Shown here: piece by piece, positions 1 through 6,882 of the stretch
Numbering within the stretch: position 1 is the first letter of the stretch
How the letters are laid out: each line of letters begins with the position of its first letter
Origin: UBA3222 sp002363035
GTDB lineage: Bacteria > Verrucomicrobiota > Verrucomicrobiia > Opitutales > UBA9783
DNA length: 7,916 bases
Direction: 5' to 3'
Assembly: GCA_946646575.1 (NCBI GenBank)
Contig: CAMPCR010000041.1
Coordinates: forward strand, 1-7,916
Translations under genes and position numbers: made by a program
The notes under the pieces: generated by a model
What the model was told of the DNA's origin: nothing
Database searches by the model: none
What the model saw: only the letters and a program-made list of their open reading frames with translations

Positions 1-2843
1 ACGTACGCTTTTACGCAACCGCGACCGAAGGTTTCGGTGATATAAGAAGAAGCATAGGGCGCGTACGTGTTGCCGCTTTGCTCCCGAATGTTTTTTACGA
101 GACGATTTGTCAAAATATCGCACAGTACATCGATTTTTGCGGTTTCGCGGGGATCTTCGGACGGTTGTATCGGCCAAATCGCAAACGCAACCGCTTTATC
201 GATATTCGAATCGAACGGAAATTCCTTTGTTTGCGACTTCGGCCAAAAAGAATTGCCCGAATCCTTCGGTATCGTTTTCTTCCTTTCGCGCGACGGCAAC
301 TGCCCGAACGTTGCAAACAGCTGTTTCATCAGATCATCACGGTTAAAGTCCCCGACGACCGTAATCTCCATGTATTGTTTTTCAAAAATCGGCTTCAAAA
401 CGGAGGATGCTTCGACAAAATTGCGCTTTTCCAGAACGTCCCGCGGCGGGAAAAAATACCGCGCATCACCGCCGGATAAAAATTCCTGTATCGCCGACAT
501 GATCACGCCGTTCGGTTTATGCGCGAACTCTTCGTAACGCCCGGGAAGCATTTTGCGAAACTGCTCCTCACCCTCCGTTCGATACCCGGGTTCCAGTAAG
601 TAGGCACCGATTAACTCCAGTTGTGTCTTCAGGTTTTCGCGATCGGTACGGCATTTAAAGGCGTAACAATCCTCATCCACATCGAAATCCAAACCGATGT
701 TTTTACCGATAAAGCAACGATTGAGCGCCGTTTGCGAACCCTGTTTGAGTCCGCCCGCGACGAATGCCGCACTCAGCAGGTGCGGAAGCCCCGGATACGG
801 CGTTTGTTTGAAATCCATCAATCCGCAACCGATGCCGACGTGAACGAGAATGGTATTGACCTCGAAATCCGTATGTTTCAGCGTCACGCGAATACCGTTG
901 CCGAGCGTGAATGTCTCGGTGCCAAAATCGGGATGATAGCGATAATAAGACAACTTCGGAACCTTGTGTGTCGAAAACGGCGACTTGAATTCGATTGTTT
1001 CAAACGGTTTGGGTTGTGATAATTTCTCCTTTTGCGATTTCAGAAAAACATCTTTTATGTGTGTTTCCGTGATTTTTGATCCCAAATTGCCACCGACGTA
1101 CAGATAACTGCCGTTGCCCCATAATTCTTTCCAGAGCGCAAGGCAATCGTTCGTCGTAATCGTCGGTGCCAGTTGTTGAAACCATTCCTGCTGCTGTGTT
1201 GCGGAAAAAATAACATTCCGGTTCATCAGCCCATCCACCGTCCCGTCCGCCAAATCGCGCGCCGAAGCCGACTGCTCCTTGATGATTTCCGATTGCAGGC
1301 GATTTCTGATGACGGATTTGGCGTACTCCAACTCCGACGGCGCAAAACCGAACAGCGTGACCGAACGTATCAAACGCTCGCACAATCGTACGGCTTCGTC
1401 CGCATCCTTTGAATCGCACAAAAAGACGCACTCGCCCGTTTCAAATTTGCGAAAATTACTTTCCCAATCAAAGAAAGCATCCGCTACGGGTGCCGTTTTT
1501 CTCAGTTCCTCCAATCGTTCCTTCAACATGATGCCGATGAGCGCCCGAATGCTTTCGCGATATTTGTCCTTCAACGTAACCGTCTCGGAACCGCAAAACG
1601 GTTGCACCGCCGTCAGCGCGACGCACGTGTTTGACATCTCCGGATCGTCAACGACCTTAACCGCCAAACCGTTTCGCGGTGGCGGAAACGTGCCGATGTC
1701 GGGCTCTTCCGCCGACTTTTCCGCCGTTTGCGTCATGGTTTGTTCAATGAAACGAACGGTTTTTTGAACGTCTACGGGACCCGTTATAATCAGCGACATA
1801 CGGTTCGGCGTGTACCACTTCTTGTAAAAGCGGACAAAATCCTCCGTCTTCATCGCATTCAGCGTTTCCTTCGTTCCGATGATAAAACGCTTCGACAGCA
1901 ACGATTGGGAAAAGATAAATCGATTGACGGCTTCCCACGTGCGAACGGTATCGACTTGTCGATTGCGCATTTCCTCCAAAATGACGCCGCGTTCGCGATC
2001 GATTTCCTTCTGCAAAAACAGAGCTTCGAAACCCATGTCGTTCAGTACCGTTAACGCCTTTCGCAACGATGCTTCATCGTTCTTCGGGACATCCAGCTTG
2101 TAACAGGTGTGCAGGTAATACGTAAAAGCATTGGTGTCGCCGCCGAAACTCATGCCGTTCTCCTGAAAATACGGAATGAGCTCGCCCGGTTTGAAATGCT
2201 TACTGCCGTTGAACGCCATGTGCTCCGTAAAGTGCGCCAGACCGTCTTCGGCGTCGGTTTCCATCAACGCGCCGGCATTCACCAACAGGCGCAGGCTGAC
2301 GGCGTCACAATCGCCTTTTTTCGGATAAATATACCAGCGCATGCCGTTTTTCAACGTTCCCGTATGTACATCGGGTGATAATTGCAACGGTTCGTCCCAA
2401 TCGATTTTCGCCTTCAAAGCGTCGATTTCGGCTTTGGATAACGGTTTGTCTTTCTTTTCCGACGACGCTTCGGAATTTTTTTTGCGACGTTCGGATTTTA
2501 CGGATGAAACGGCAGGTGTTTCGGCGGAGGTCGCCGTCTTTCGGGTATCGACCGCCTCGCGTTTCGACGAACGCTTAAAATTCGTCTTACTGCCGTCTTT
2601 CTTTGCAACACGATCCGTCTTTTTTGCACCGTCGGCGCGTCGGTTTGAAAAGACGGCTCTCTTCGTTTTCTCGTTTTCCGACGCCGGCACTTCGGAGGAA
2701 ACATCCGACGAAGCAGTGCCCTTTGTCGCTTCTCGGAAGGCGACCGAATCATTCAACGCCGCATCTTCCGAAGGCGCTCCGAAAAGCTCAAACGGCAAAA
2801 AGCCGAACAGCGAAACGAGAAGAAGAAATTTGTTTGTCTTCAT
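1..2843 (-). CDS. Exported M16 zinc metallopeptidase, PqqL-like (3' end beyond window)
   Basis: The minus-strand frame is open from the ATG at 2843 to position 1: 947 codons without a stop. Residues 1-23 look like a signal peptide (two Lys, a Leu/Phe-rich core, then LFGA), so the enzyme is probably periplasmic or membrane-attached. Residues 24 to about 147 are a Lys/Arg/Ser/Glu-rich linker without visible fold. The M16 domain then begins (PDVHTGTLKNGMRWYIYP). The inverted zinc motif HFTEH is H204-E207-H208, and the downstream ligand is E291 in ERGVILEE, seven residues after the conserved E284. The second half (from about 640) has lost the motif: its equivalent near H687 reads HLLSA. The substrate-side Arg/Tyr pair is visible as REQSGNTY (R920, Y927). 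PqqL-type proteins are about 930 residues, so with the linker I expect roughly 100 more residues off the window. No good Shine-Dalgarno precedes the start, which overlaps the upstream gene's stop, suggesting translational coupling. The M16 call is firm; the substrate is unknown. Confidence 0.93.
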   Translation of the reverse strand, partial: MKTNKFLLLVSLFGFLPFELFGAPSEDAALNDSVAFREATKGTASSDVSSEVPASENEKTKRAVFSNRRADGAKKTDRVAKKDGSKTNFKRSSKREAVDTRKTATSAETPAVSSVKSERRKKNSEASSEKKDKPLSKAEIDALKAKIDWDEPLQLSPDVHTGTLKNGMRWYIYPKKGDCDAVSLRLLVNAGALMETDAEDGLAHFTEHMAFNGSKHFKPGELIPYFQENGMSFGGDTNAFTYYLHTCYKLDVPKNDEASLRKALTVLNDMGFEALFLQKEIDRERGVILEEMRNRQVDTVRTWEAVNRFIFSQSLLSKRFIIGTKETLNAMKTEDFVRFYKKWYTPNRMSLIITGPVDVQKTVRFIEQTMTQTAEKSAEEPDIGTFPPPRNGLAVKVVDDPEMSNTCVALTAVQPFCGSETVTLKDKYRESIRALIGIMLKERLEELRKTAPVADAFFDWESNFRKFETGECVFLCDSKDADEAVRLCERLIRSVTLFGFAPSELEYAKSVIRNRLQSEIIKEQSASARDLADGTVDGLMNRNVIFSATQQQEWFQQLAPTITTNDCLALWKELWGNGSYLYVGGNLGSKITETHIKDVFLKSQKEKLSQPKPFETIEFKSPFSTHKVPKLSYYRYHPDFGTETFTLGNGIRVTLKHTDFEVNTILVHVGIGCGLMDFKQTPYPGLPHLLSAAFVAGGLKQGSQTALNRCFIGKNIGLDFDVDEDCYAFKCRTDRENLKTQLELIGAYLLEPGYRTEGEEQFRKMLPGRYEEFAHKPNGVIMSAIQEFLSGGDARYFFPPRDVLEKRNFVEASSVLKPIFEKQYMEITVVGDFNRDDLMKQLFATFGQLPSRERKKTIPKDSGNSFWPKSQTKEFPFDSNIDKAVAFAIWPIQPSEDPRETAKIDVLCDILTNRLVKNIREQSGNTYAPYASSYITETFGRGCVKAY
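2840..2843 (-). promoter_or_regulatory. ATGA stop-start overlap coupling the two M16 genes
   Basis: The TGA ending the upstream peptidase gene (2842-2840) shares bases with the ATG of the downstream one (2843-2841). The sequence just before it (GTTGTTAAACCGTC) lacks a purine-rich ribosome binding site. The downstream protein is therefore probably made by re-initiating ribosomes, giving linked production of the two peptidases. Confidence 0.8.
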
Positions 2844-5368
2844 GACGGTTTAACAACGAGCCCCACGACCTGTGACGGCTTTAGGTAATTCTCGCAACGC
2901 TCATAAAACAAGTCAAGCGTCATCGCGTCAATCGCTTCCTCGTAACGCAACCATCGCTCGTTCGGAAGACCGAGCAGCGCATTGTATGCGGCGGTAAATG
3001 CTTTTTTGCCGATGCTTTGCAGACCGAGCTGACGGTTGACCTTCAGGGACGTGCGTGCCGTTTCGAATTCGTCCTTTGTCAGTTTTCGGTCGAGAATGCG
3101 TTGAACGGCGCGCGCCATTTCCGTTTCAACGGCATCCGTTGCCTCCGCGTGCGTTCCGGCAAATAAGCAGAACATCCCTTTCTCTTTACCCGACAGACGC
3201 GTTGCGCCAACCGTGTACGCCAATCCGCGCTTTTCGCGCACTTCGTCCACAAAGGTACTTGCGAGACCGTTGAACAGTTCTTCCAAAAACTCGCCGATGT
3301 AGAAATCCTCCTCCGCATAACCGCTCATCGGGTATGCCGCAAACACCATCGCCTGTTCTTTGGACGACATTTCTTCGACACGCGATGCCGACGGAAATTC
3401 AACGTTTTCCGTAACCGTCTCGAAAGGTTCCTTCGGAAGGGCGTTGCAAATCGGTTTCAACAGTCGCAAAATGCGCTCCTTCGGTAATGAAGAAACAACA
3501 GAGAGGACGGTATTTTCCGCCGAAACGATTTTCCCGTAAAAGCGTTTGCAGTCGTCAACCGTCAGTGCACGGAGCCCTTCCTCCGTTCCCAACGAACCGA
3601 CGGCGTAGGGATGCTGTTTGAAAAATTCCCGCCGCAACCGTTGAAAACCGACGTAAAATGCATCATCCTGCATCGCCTTAATCTCCGACAGCTGTGCGTT
3701 CCGTTCAGTTTCGAAGGTTTCGGGCAAAAAGCGCGCCCGCGTCAGCGCGTTTTGCAGCCACCGACACGCCGCATCGGCGTCCGTCGAAAGAACTTCCGTC
3801 GATAATCCCAGGTAGTTGTTGCCGGCGAACCCGTTCCATTGCCCGCCGAGCGCTTCCACGGCTTCGGCGACTTCCAAAGCCGATTGTTGTTCCGTATCCT
3901 TCGTGAGCAGCGTCGCCAGCAGTTGCGACAAACCGCGCTTGTCGGACGGTTCGTACAATGCGCCTGCCGAAAAAAGAGCTTCGATGTGCGTTTTCGGGAA
4001 AGCGCACGGCTGATATAAGATGTGCACGCCGTTGACGGTTTCGGTTTCCAACGGCAGTTGTTCCGACACCACGACCGTCGCATTGGTTACCGACGGCTTG
4101 CAGGTTAAAGGTTCCAGCGATACGCAGGTGCTTTGGGCGAAGGTTAAATAAGTATCGATGATCGAATGCACATCCTCGACCTTTAACGTTCGCAGTTGTT
4201 CCAGATAGCGTTGCGTATAGCCGGCATCACCGAGGCAAACGCTCGCCCAGCCGATGTGGTGCGCCTGCCCCGAAACCGTTTTGCAGGCATCCAGCTCCGA
4301 TAACAGTGCCTGTCGGTAGGTTTTGGCGACGGCGTCCTGCGTCAAACCGCTTTTTATGAGTTCCGTTAAATGTTCGTGCAGATACGCTTCGACCGCTTCC
4401 CGCTTCCCCGCTTCACAGGCGTATTGGATGATAAACAAACCGTGCGTGTCGCCCATCCAGGAAGCCGCTTCGATCGTCTGCACCAAGCGTTGTTTTTCAC
4501 GCAACTCTCGGTATAAGAGCGAACTTTCGCCGCCGCCGAGAACAGTCGCAAGTACCTGTAATTTCGCGCCGTCTTTATGACCCAGCCCCGGAATGCGAAA
4601 CCCGACCGCACCGCGCACGATTTGATAATCGCCGTAGGCGCGTCCGCTTCGTTCCGCCAGTTGGAGGGGTTCTTTCGGTACCAAAACGGGTGCCGTACTG
4701 CGCGGTTTATGAGAACCGAAAAATTGTCTTACTTTTTCGAAAACCGCTTCCTGCGGCAAATTTCCCGCCGCCACCAGCGTCATGTTGTTAACGGCGTAGC
4801 GCGCGTGCCAATAACGCCGTACGTCTTCGCGCGTCAGCTGTTCGAAAATGCTTTTCACGCCGATGACCGGGTAACGGTACGGGTGCCGGCGAAACGCTTC
4901 TTCGAAGAGACGTTCGCTTAAACAATCGTCCGCATCATCCTTGCACATCGCGATTTCGCGGAGAATGACCTCGCGTTCTTTTTGGAATTCTTCCTCGGGA
5001 AATGTTGCCCGAAGCGTCATATCCTGCAACAAATCCAGTCCGACATCGAGCGAGTTAACACAGGCATCATAGGTAAAAACCGTCCTGTCAAACGTCGTAT
5101 AGGCGTTTAATTTCGCGCCTTGGCTTTGAGCCTCTTTGAAAATTGTCTCGTAATCGCGCGTTTCGGTGCCCTTAAACACCATATGCTCGACAAAATGCGA
5201 TACACCGGAACCGAGAAATACTCCTTCGTGAATACTGCCCGTTTTGACCCACAGTTGGAGGGCGAGCACATTGGAATGTTGAATCGGCAAAAAAATAACC
5301 GATAAGCCGTTCTCCAACGTTTCATGCACCGTCGGATCCGATAAAAAAGTCGTCTGCACGGAAGCCAT
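2840..5368 (-). CDS. M16 zinc metallopeptidase, cytoplasmic, active/inactive fused halves
   Basis: This complete 842-residue protein belongs to the insulinase/pitrilysin clan, which cleaves peptides and short unfolded proteins inside a closed clamshell. The N-terminal half (about 10-420) carries the inverted zinc motif HFVEH (H58, E61, H62) followed by MVFKGT. The distal ligand is E138 in EREVILRE, 76 residues after H62 as in classical members, with E131 as the second conserved Glu. The edge-strand motif LNAYTTFDRT (87-96) is intact. The C-terminal half (about 430-842) has no HxxEH, reading KRGLSQLLATLL at 477-488. It keeps a vestigial ERNAQLSE (555-562) and the substrate-side Arg/Tyr motif in REKRGLAYTVGA (R714, Y718). 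One chain thus joins the catalytic and helper subunits that are separate in small M16B or mitochondrial processing peptidases. No signal peptide or membrane segment is visible. ATG 5368 is the only sensible in-frame start. It is the first gene of the operon with the exported M16 gene. Substrate unknown. Confidence 0.95.
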   Translation of the reverse strand: MASVQTTFLSDPTVHETLENGLSVIFLPIQHSNVLALQLWVKTGSIHEGVFLGSGVSHFVEHMVFKGTETRDYETIFKEAQSQGAKLNAYTTFDRTVFTYDACVNSLDVGLDLLQDMTLRATFPEEEFQKEREVILREIAMCKDDADDCLSERLFEEAFRRHPYRYPVIGVKSIFEQLTREDVRRYWHARYAVNNMTLVAAGNLPQEAVFEKVRQFFGSHKPRSTAPVLVPKEPLQLAERSGRAYGDYQIVRGAVGFRIPGLGHKDGAKLQVLATVLGGGESSLLYRELREKQRLVQTIEAASWMGDTHGLFIIQYACEAGKREAVEAYLHEHLTELIKSGLTQDAVAKTYRQALLSELDACKTVSGQAHHIGWASVCLGDAGYTQRYLEQLRTLKVEDVHSIIDTYLTFAQSTCVSLEPLTCKPSVTNATVVVSEQLPLETETVNGVHILYQPCAFPKTHIEALFSAGALYEPSDKRGLSQLLATLLTKDTEQQSALEVAEAVEALGGQWNGFAGNNYLGLSTEVLSTDADAACRWLQNALTRARFLPETFETERNAQLSEIKAMQDDAFYVGFQRLRREFFKQHPYAVGSLGTEEGLRALTVDDCKRFYGKIVSAENTVLSVVSSLPKERILRLLKPICNALPKEPFETVTENVEFPSASRVEEMSSKEQAMVFAAYPMSGYAEEDFYIGEFLEELFNGLASTFVDEVREKRGLAYTVGATRLSGKEKGMFCLFAGTHAEATDAVETEMARAVQRILDRKLTKDEFETARTSLKVNRQLGLQSIGKKAFTAAYNALLGLPNERWLRYEEAIDAMTLDLFYERCENYLKPSQVVGLVVKPS

Positions 5369-5376
5369 ACGGAGGC

Positions 5377-5405
5377 ATTGTAGGAGAAAAATGAATGTTT
5401 TTCAA
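5377..5405 (-). promoter_or_regulatory. Candidate sigma70-type promoter for the M16 operon, near-leaderless
   Basis: Read on the minus strand, TTGAAA (5405-5400) and TACAAT (5382-5377) are separated by exactly 17 bases, each one mismatch from consensus. Transcription would start about seven bases after the -10 box, near 5370, while the start codon is at 5368. The resulting mRNA would begin at or within about two to five bases of the AUG. Consistent with this, no Shine-Dalgarno precedes the ATG; the preceding bases are CCTCCGT. The promoter is inferred from sequence alone. Confidence 0.65.
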
Positions 5406-5444
5406 TCGGGAAATACGGAGGTAAACGTTGCCGTTATGCGTTGA
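5391..5444 (+). CDS. Possible 17-residue leader ORF upstream of ald
   Basis: A small ORF (MNVFQSGNTEVNVAVMR) begins at ATG 5391, four bases after AGGAG (5382-5386), and stops with a TGA at 5442-5444 that lies inside the TTGACA considered as the ald -35 box. It would be translated only if ald were transcribed from a promoter further upstream, inside the start of the divergent peptidase gene, and I see no clear one there. It has no run of alanine codons that would suggest attenuation. The AGGAG may be incidental, because these bases also form the minus-strand promoter. Probably not a real gene. Confidence 0.15.
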   Translation: MNVFQSGNTEVNVAVMR

Positions 5445-5469
5445 CATTTTTTGCCGACCGTTTCGCAAT
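5441..5469 (+). promoter_or_regulatory. Candidate ald promoter with perfect -35, weak -10
   Basis: TTGACA at 5441-5446 is a perfect -35 match. Seventeen bases later the -10 position reads CGCAAT (5464-5469), matching only the last three bases of TATAAT. A start near 5476 would leave a leader of only about ten bases and would cut off most of the ribosome binding site. Either a regulator compensates for the weak -10, or the TTGACA is fortuitous and the real promoter lies elsewhere in 5369-5440. Confidence 0.35.
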
Positions 5470-5470
5470 A

Positions 5471-5477
5471 AGGAAAG
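5471..5477 (+). promoter_or_regulatory. Ribosome binding site of ald
   Basis: AGGAAAG ends nine bases before the ATG at 5487 and is the only purine-rich site ahead of it. It supports that start, as does the family-typical N-terminus MNIGTVKEIK. Confidence 0.65.
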
Positions 5478-5486
5478 AAATTACCT

Positions 5487-6608
5487 ATGAACATCGGAAC
5501 CGTAAAAGAAATCAAAATTAACGAAAATCGCGTGGGCATTATCCCGAGCTTTGTGGCGTCGCTGACAAAGCAGGGACATTGCGTTTTTGTTGAAAAAAAT
5601 GCGGGCATCGGCTCGGGCTTCACCGATGAGGATTACCGCAAAGCGGGCGCGACCGTTTTGGAAACGGCGGACGAAGTCTGGAAAAAGTCGGACATGATCG
5701 TGAAGGTCAAAGAGCCGTTGAAGTCGGAATACGGAAAAATTCGCCCGAACCAAATTCTTTTCACCTACCTGCACCTTGCGCCGGATGTGGAACAAACGGA
5801 AGCTCTCATCCAATCGGGTGCCGTGTGTATCGCCTACGAAACCGTCACCGATGCCTTCGGTAAATTGCCATTGTTGTCGCCCATGAGTACCATTGCCGGG
5901 CGCATGTCGGTGTTGGTTGCGACAAATTTGCTGCAAACGCAACACGGCGGTTGCGGAACGTTGCCCTGCGGTGTTCCGGGCGTTCCGCCTTCGAAGGTGC
6001 TCATTCTCGGCGGCGGTCATGTCGGGCAGAACGCCGCGTTTATCGCGCACGGCATCGGTGCGGACGTAACGGTTCTGGATAACTGGCAACCGACATTGGA
6101 ACGCATTACGACAATTTTCCATAATCAAGTCAAAACCGCCTACTCGAATCCCGATAACGTTGCGAAGCTGATTGCCGACGCGGATATCGTCGTCGGTGCC
6201 GCACTGGTTGCCGGGCTTTCGACGCCGAAGTTGGTTACCAAAGAAATGGTCAAAACGATGAAAAAAGGCAGTGTCATTGTCGATGTCGCCATTGACCAGG
6301 GCGGTTGTTGCGAAACCAGTCACCCGACCACACACGACAATCCGTACTACACGGTCGACGGCGTTGTTCACTATTGCGTAACCAACATGCCGGGGGCTTA
6401 TGCACGTACCGCCACGATTTCGCTGAACAACGCGACCTATCCGTTTATCGAAAAACTGGCGAACTCGGGCTACGAAAAGGCTTTGCGCGAAGACAAACAC
6501 CTGCGCAACGGTCTGAATGTCTTCAAAGGCAAGTTGACGCATCCGGCGGTCGCCAAATCGCAAAACCGTCCCTTTACCGCCTGGGAAGTGGTGTTGGAGA
6601 TTGCGTAA
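5487..6608 (+). CDS. ald: Alanine dehydrogenase (NAD+)
   Basis: Ald catalyses reversible oxidative deamination of L-alanine to pyruvate and ammonium with NAD+ in the cytoplasm, usually as a hexamer. The 373-residue length is typical. The residues known from studied enzymes fall at their standard numbers: R15 and K75 (pyruvate binding), catalytic H96 in YLHLAPD, D270 in VDVAIDQGG, and N300 in TNMPGAYARTAT. The Rossmann NAD site is LGGGHVG (174-180), with acidic D198 at the end of the second strand, which favours NAD over NADP. The start at ATG 5487 follows AGGAAAG. Less usual are the cysteines around the nucleotide-domain entrance: HGGCGTLPCGVPG (C155, C161), where I remember GGRGVLLGGVPG as common, and C273-C274 after the catalytic Asp. 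The gene is divergent from the M16 operon. A decayed copy of its own 3' end lies downstream. No clear terminator follows the TAA. Family assignment is very secure; whether it runs towards synthesis or breakdown cannot be told. Confidence 0.97.
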   Translation: MNIGTVKEIKINENRVGIIPSFVASLTKQGHCVFVEKNAGIGSGFTDEDYRKAGATVLETADEVWKKSDMIVKVKEPLKSEYGKIRPNQILFTYLHLAPDVEQTEALIQSGAVCIAYETVTDAFGKLPLLSPMSTIAGRMSVLVATNLLQTQHGGCGTLPCGVPGVPPSKVLILGGGHVGQNAAFIAHGIGADVTVLDNWQPTLERITTIFHNQVKTAYSNPDNVAKLIADADIVVGAALVAGLSTPKLVTKEMVKTMKKGSVIVDVAIDQGGCCETSHPTTHDNPYYTVDGVVHYCVTNMPGAYARTATISLNNATYPFIEKLANSGYEKALREDKHLRNGLNVFKGKLTHPAVAKSQNRPFTAWEVVLEIA

Positions 6609-6667
6609 AGTGCATTAAAACACGAAAAGGAGCGCAGAAAAAACGTCCTTCCTGCGGGATGCGGTGT

Positions 6668-6844
6668 GTGGAGTATGTTCTGCAGGAGGGCGATGCGCAT
6701 GCGGGGCAGGTGTTATCTTTGTCGGTGCGGATGCTTGCTGCGGAACGGTTTGGATATCTTCAAGGGTAAGTCGTGTACTTAACGGTTGTCAAACTGCCAA
6801 ACCGTCCGTTTGCTTCTTGGAAAGTGGTACCGAAGCTCACCTAA
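6668..6844 (+). pseudogene. Decayed duplicate of the ald 3' end
   Basis: The sequence lines up with the last 57 or so codons of the intact ald just upstream. The clearest part is 6738-6771 against ald 6501-6534: 28 of 34 bases are identical, encoding LRNGLDIFKGK against LRNGLNVFKGK. After a one-base deletion the next frame reads KLPNRPFASWKVVPKLT and ends in TAA (6842-6844), matching ald KSQNRPFTAWEVVLEIA and its stop. Upstream, similarity fades but spacing is kept: from the ald TAT at 6438 to CTGCG is 63 bases, and 64 in the copy, with a second frameshift between. Residues YVLQEGDAHAG sit opposite YPFIEKLANSG. Before about 6668 the match drops to chance. At least two frameshifts and no start make it non-functional. 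It may be a partial tandem duplication, or the last remains of a second ald whose 5' part was deleted. Confidence 0.82.
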
Positions 6845-6882
6845 AAAGGCGGTCAGGGCTTGAAGAGTAATGCAGGGAAACT

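Noticed and set aside
67..2853. Plus-strand ORFs of 100-170 codons across 67-2853
   Set aside because: All are opposite the continuous minus-strand M16 frame. They overlap each other in different frames and contain no recognisable domain.
5481..6563. Long minus-strand ORF of 360 codons opposite ald
   Set aside because: It lies entirely antisense to a textbook alanine dehydrogenase. It is Arg/His/Phe-rich, with no motif, as expected from the shadow of a codon-biased gene.
6633..6656. CGCAG/CTGCG inverted repeat after ald as a terminator
   Set aside because: The stem is only five base pairs with a 14-base loop and no T-run after it.
6305..6769. Plus-strand ORF of 154 codons crossing the ald end
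   Set aside because: It overlaps the conserved ald C-terminus in another frame and continues into the degraded copy. No family features.
6664..6870. Cys/Gly-rich plus-strand ORF (68 codons)
   Set aside because: It runs through the ald remnant in a mixture of frames. The cysteines come from TGC/TGT drift, and there is no proper start site.
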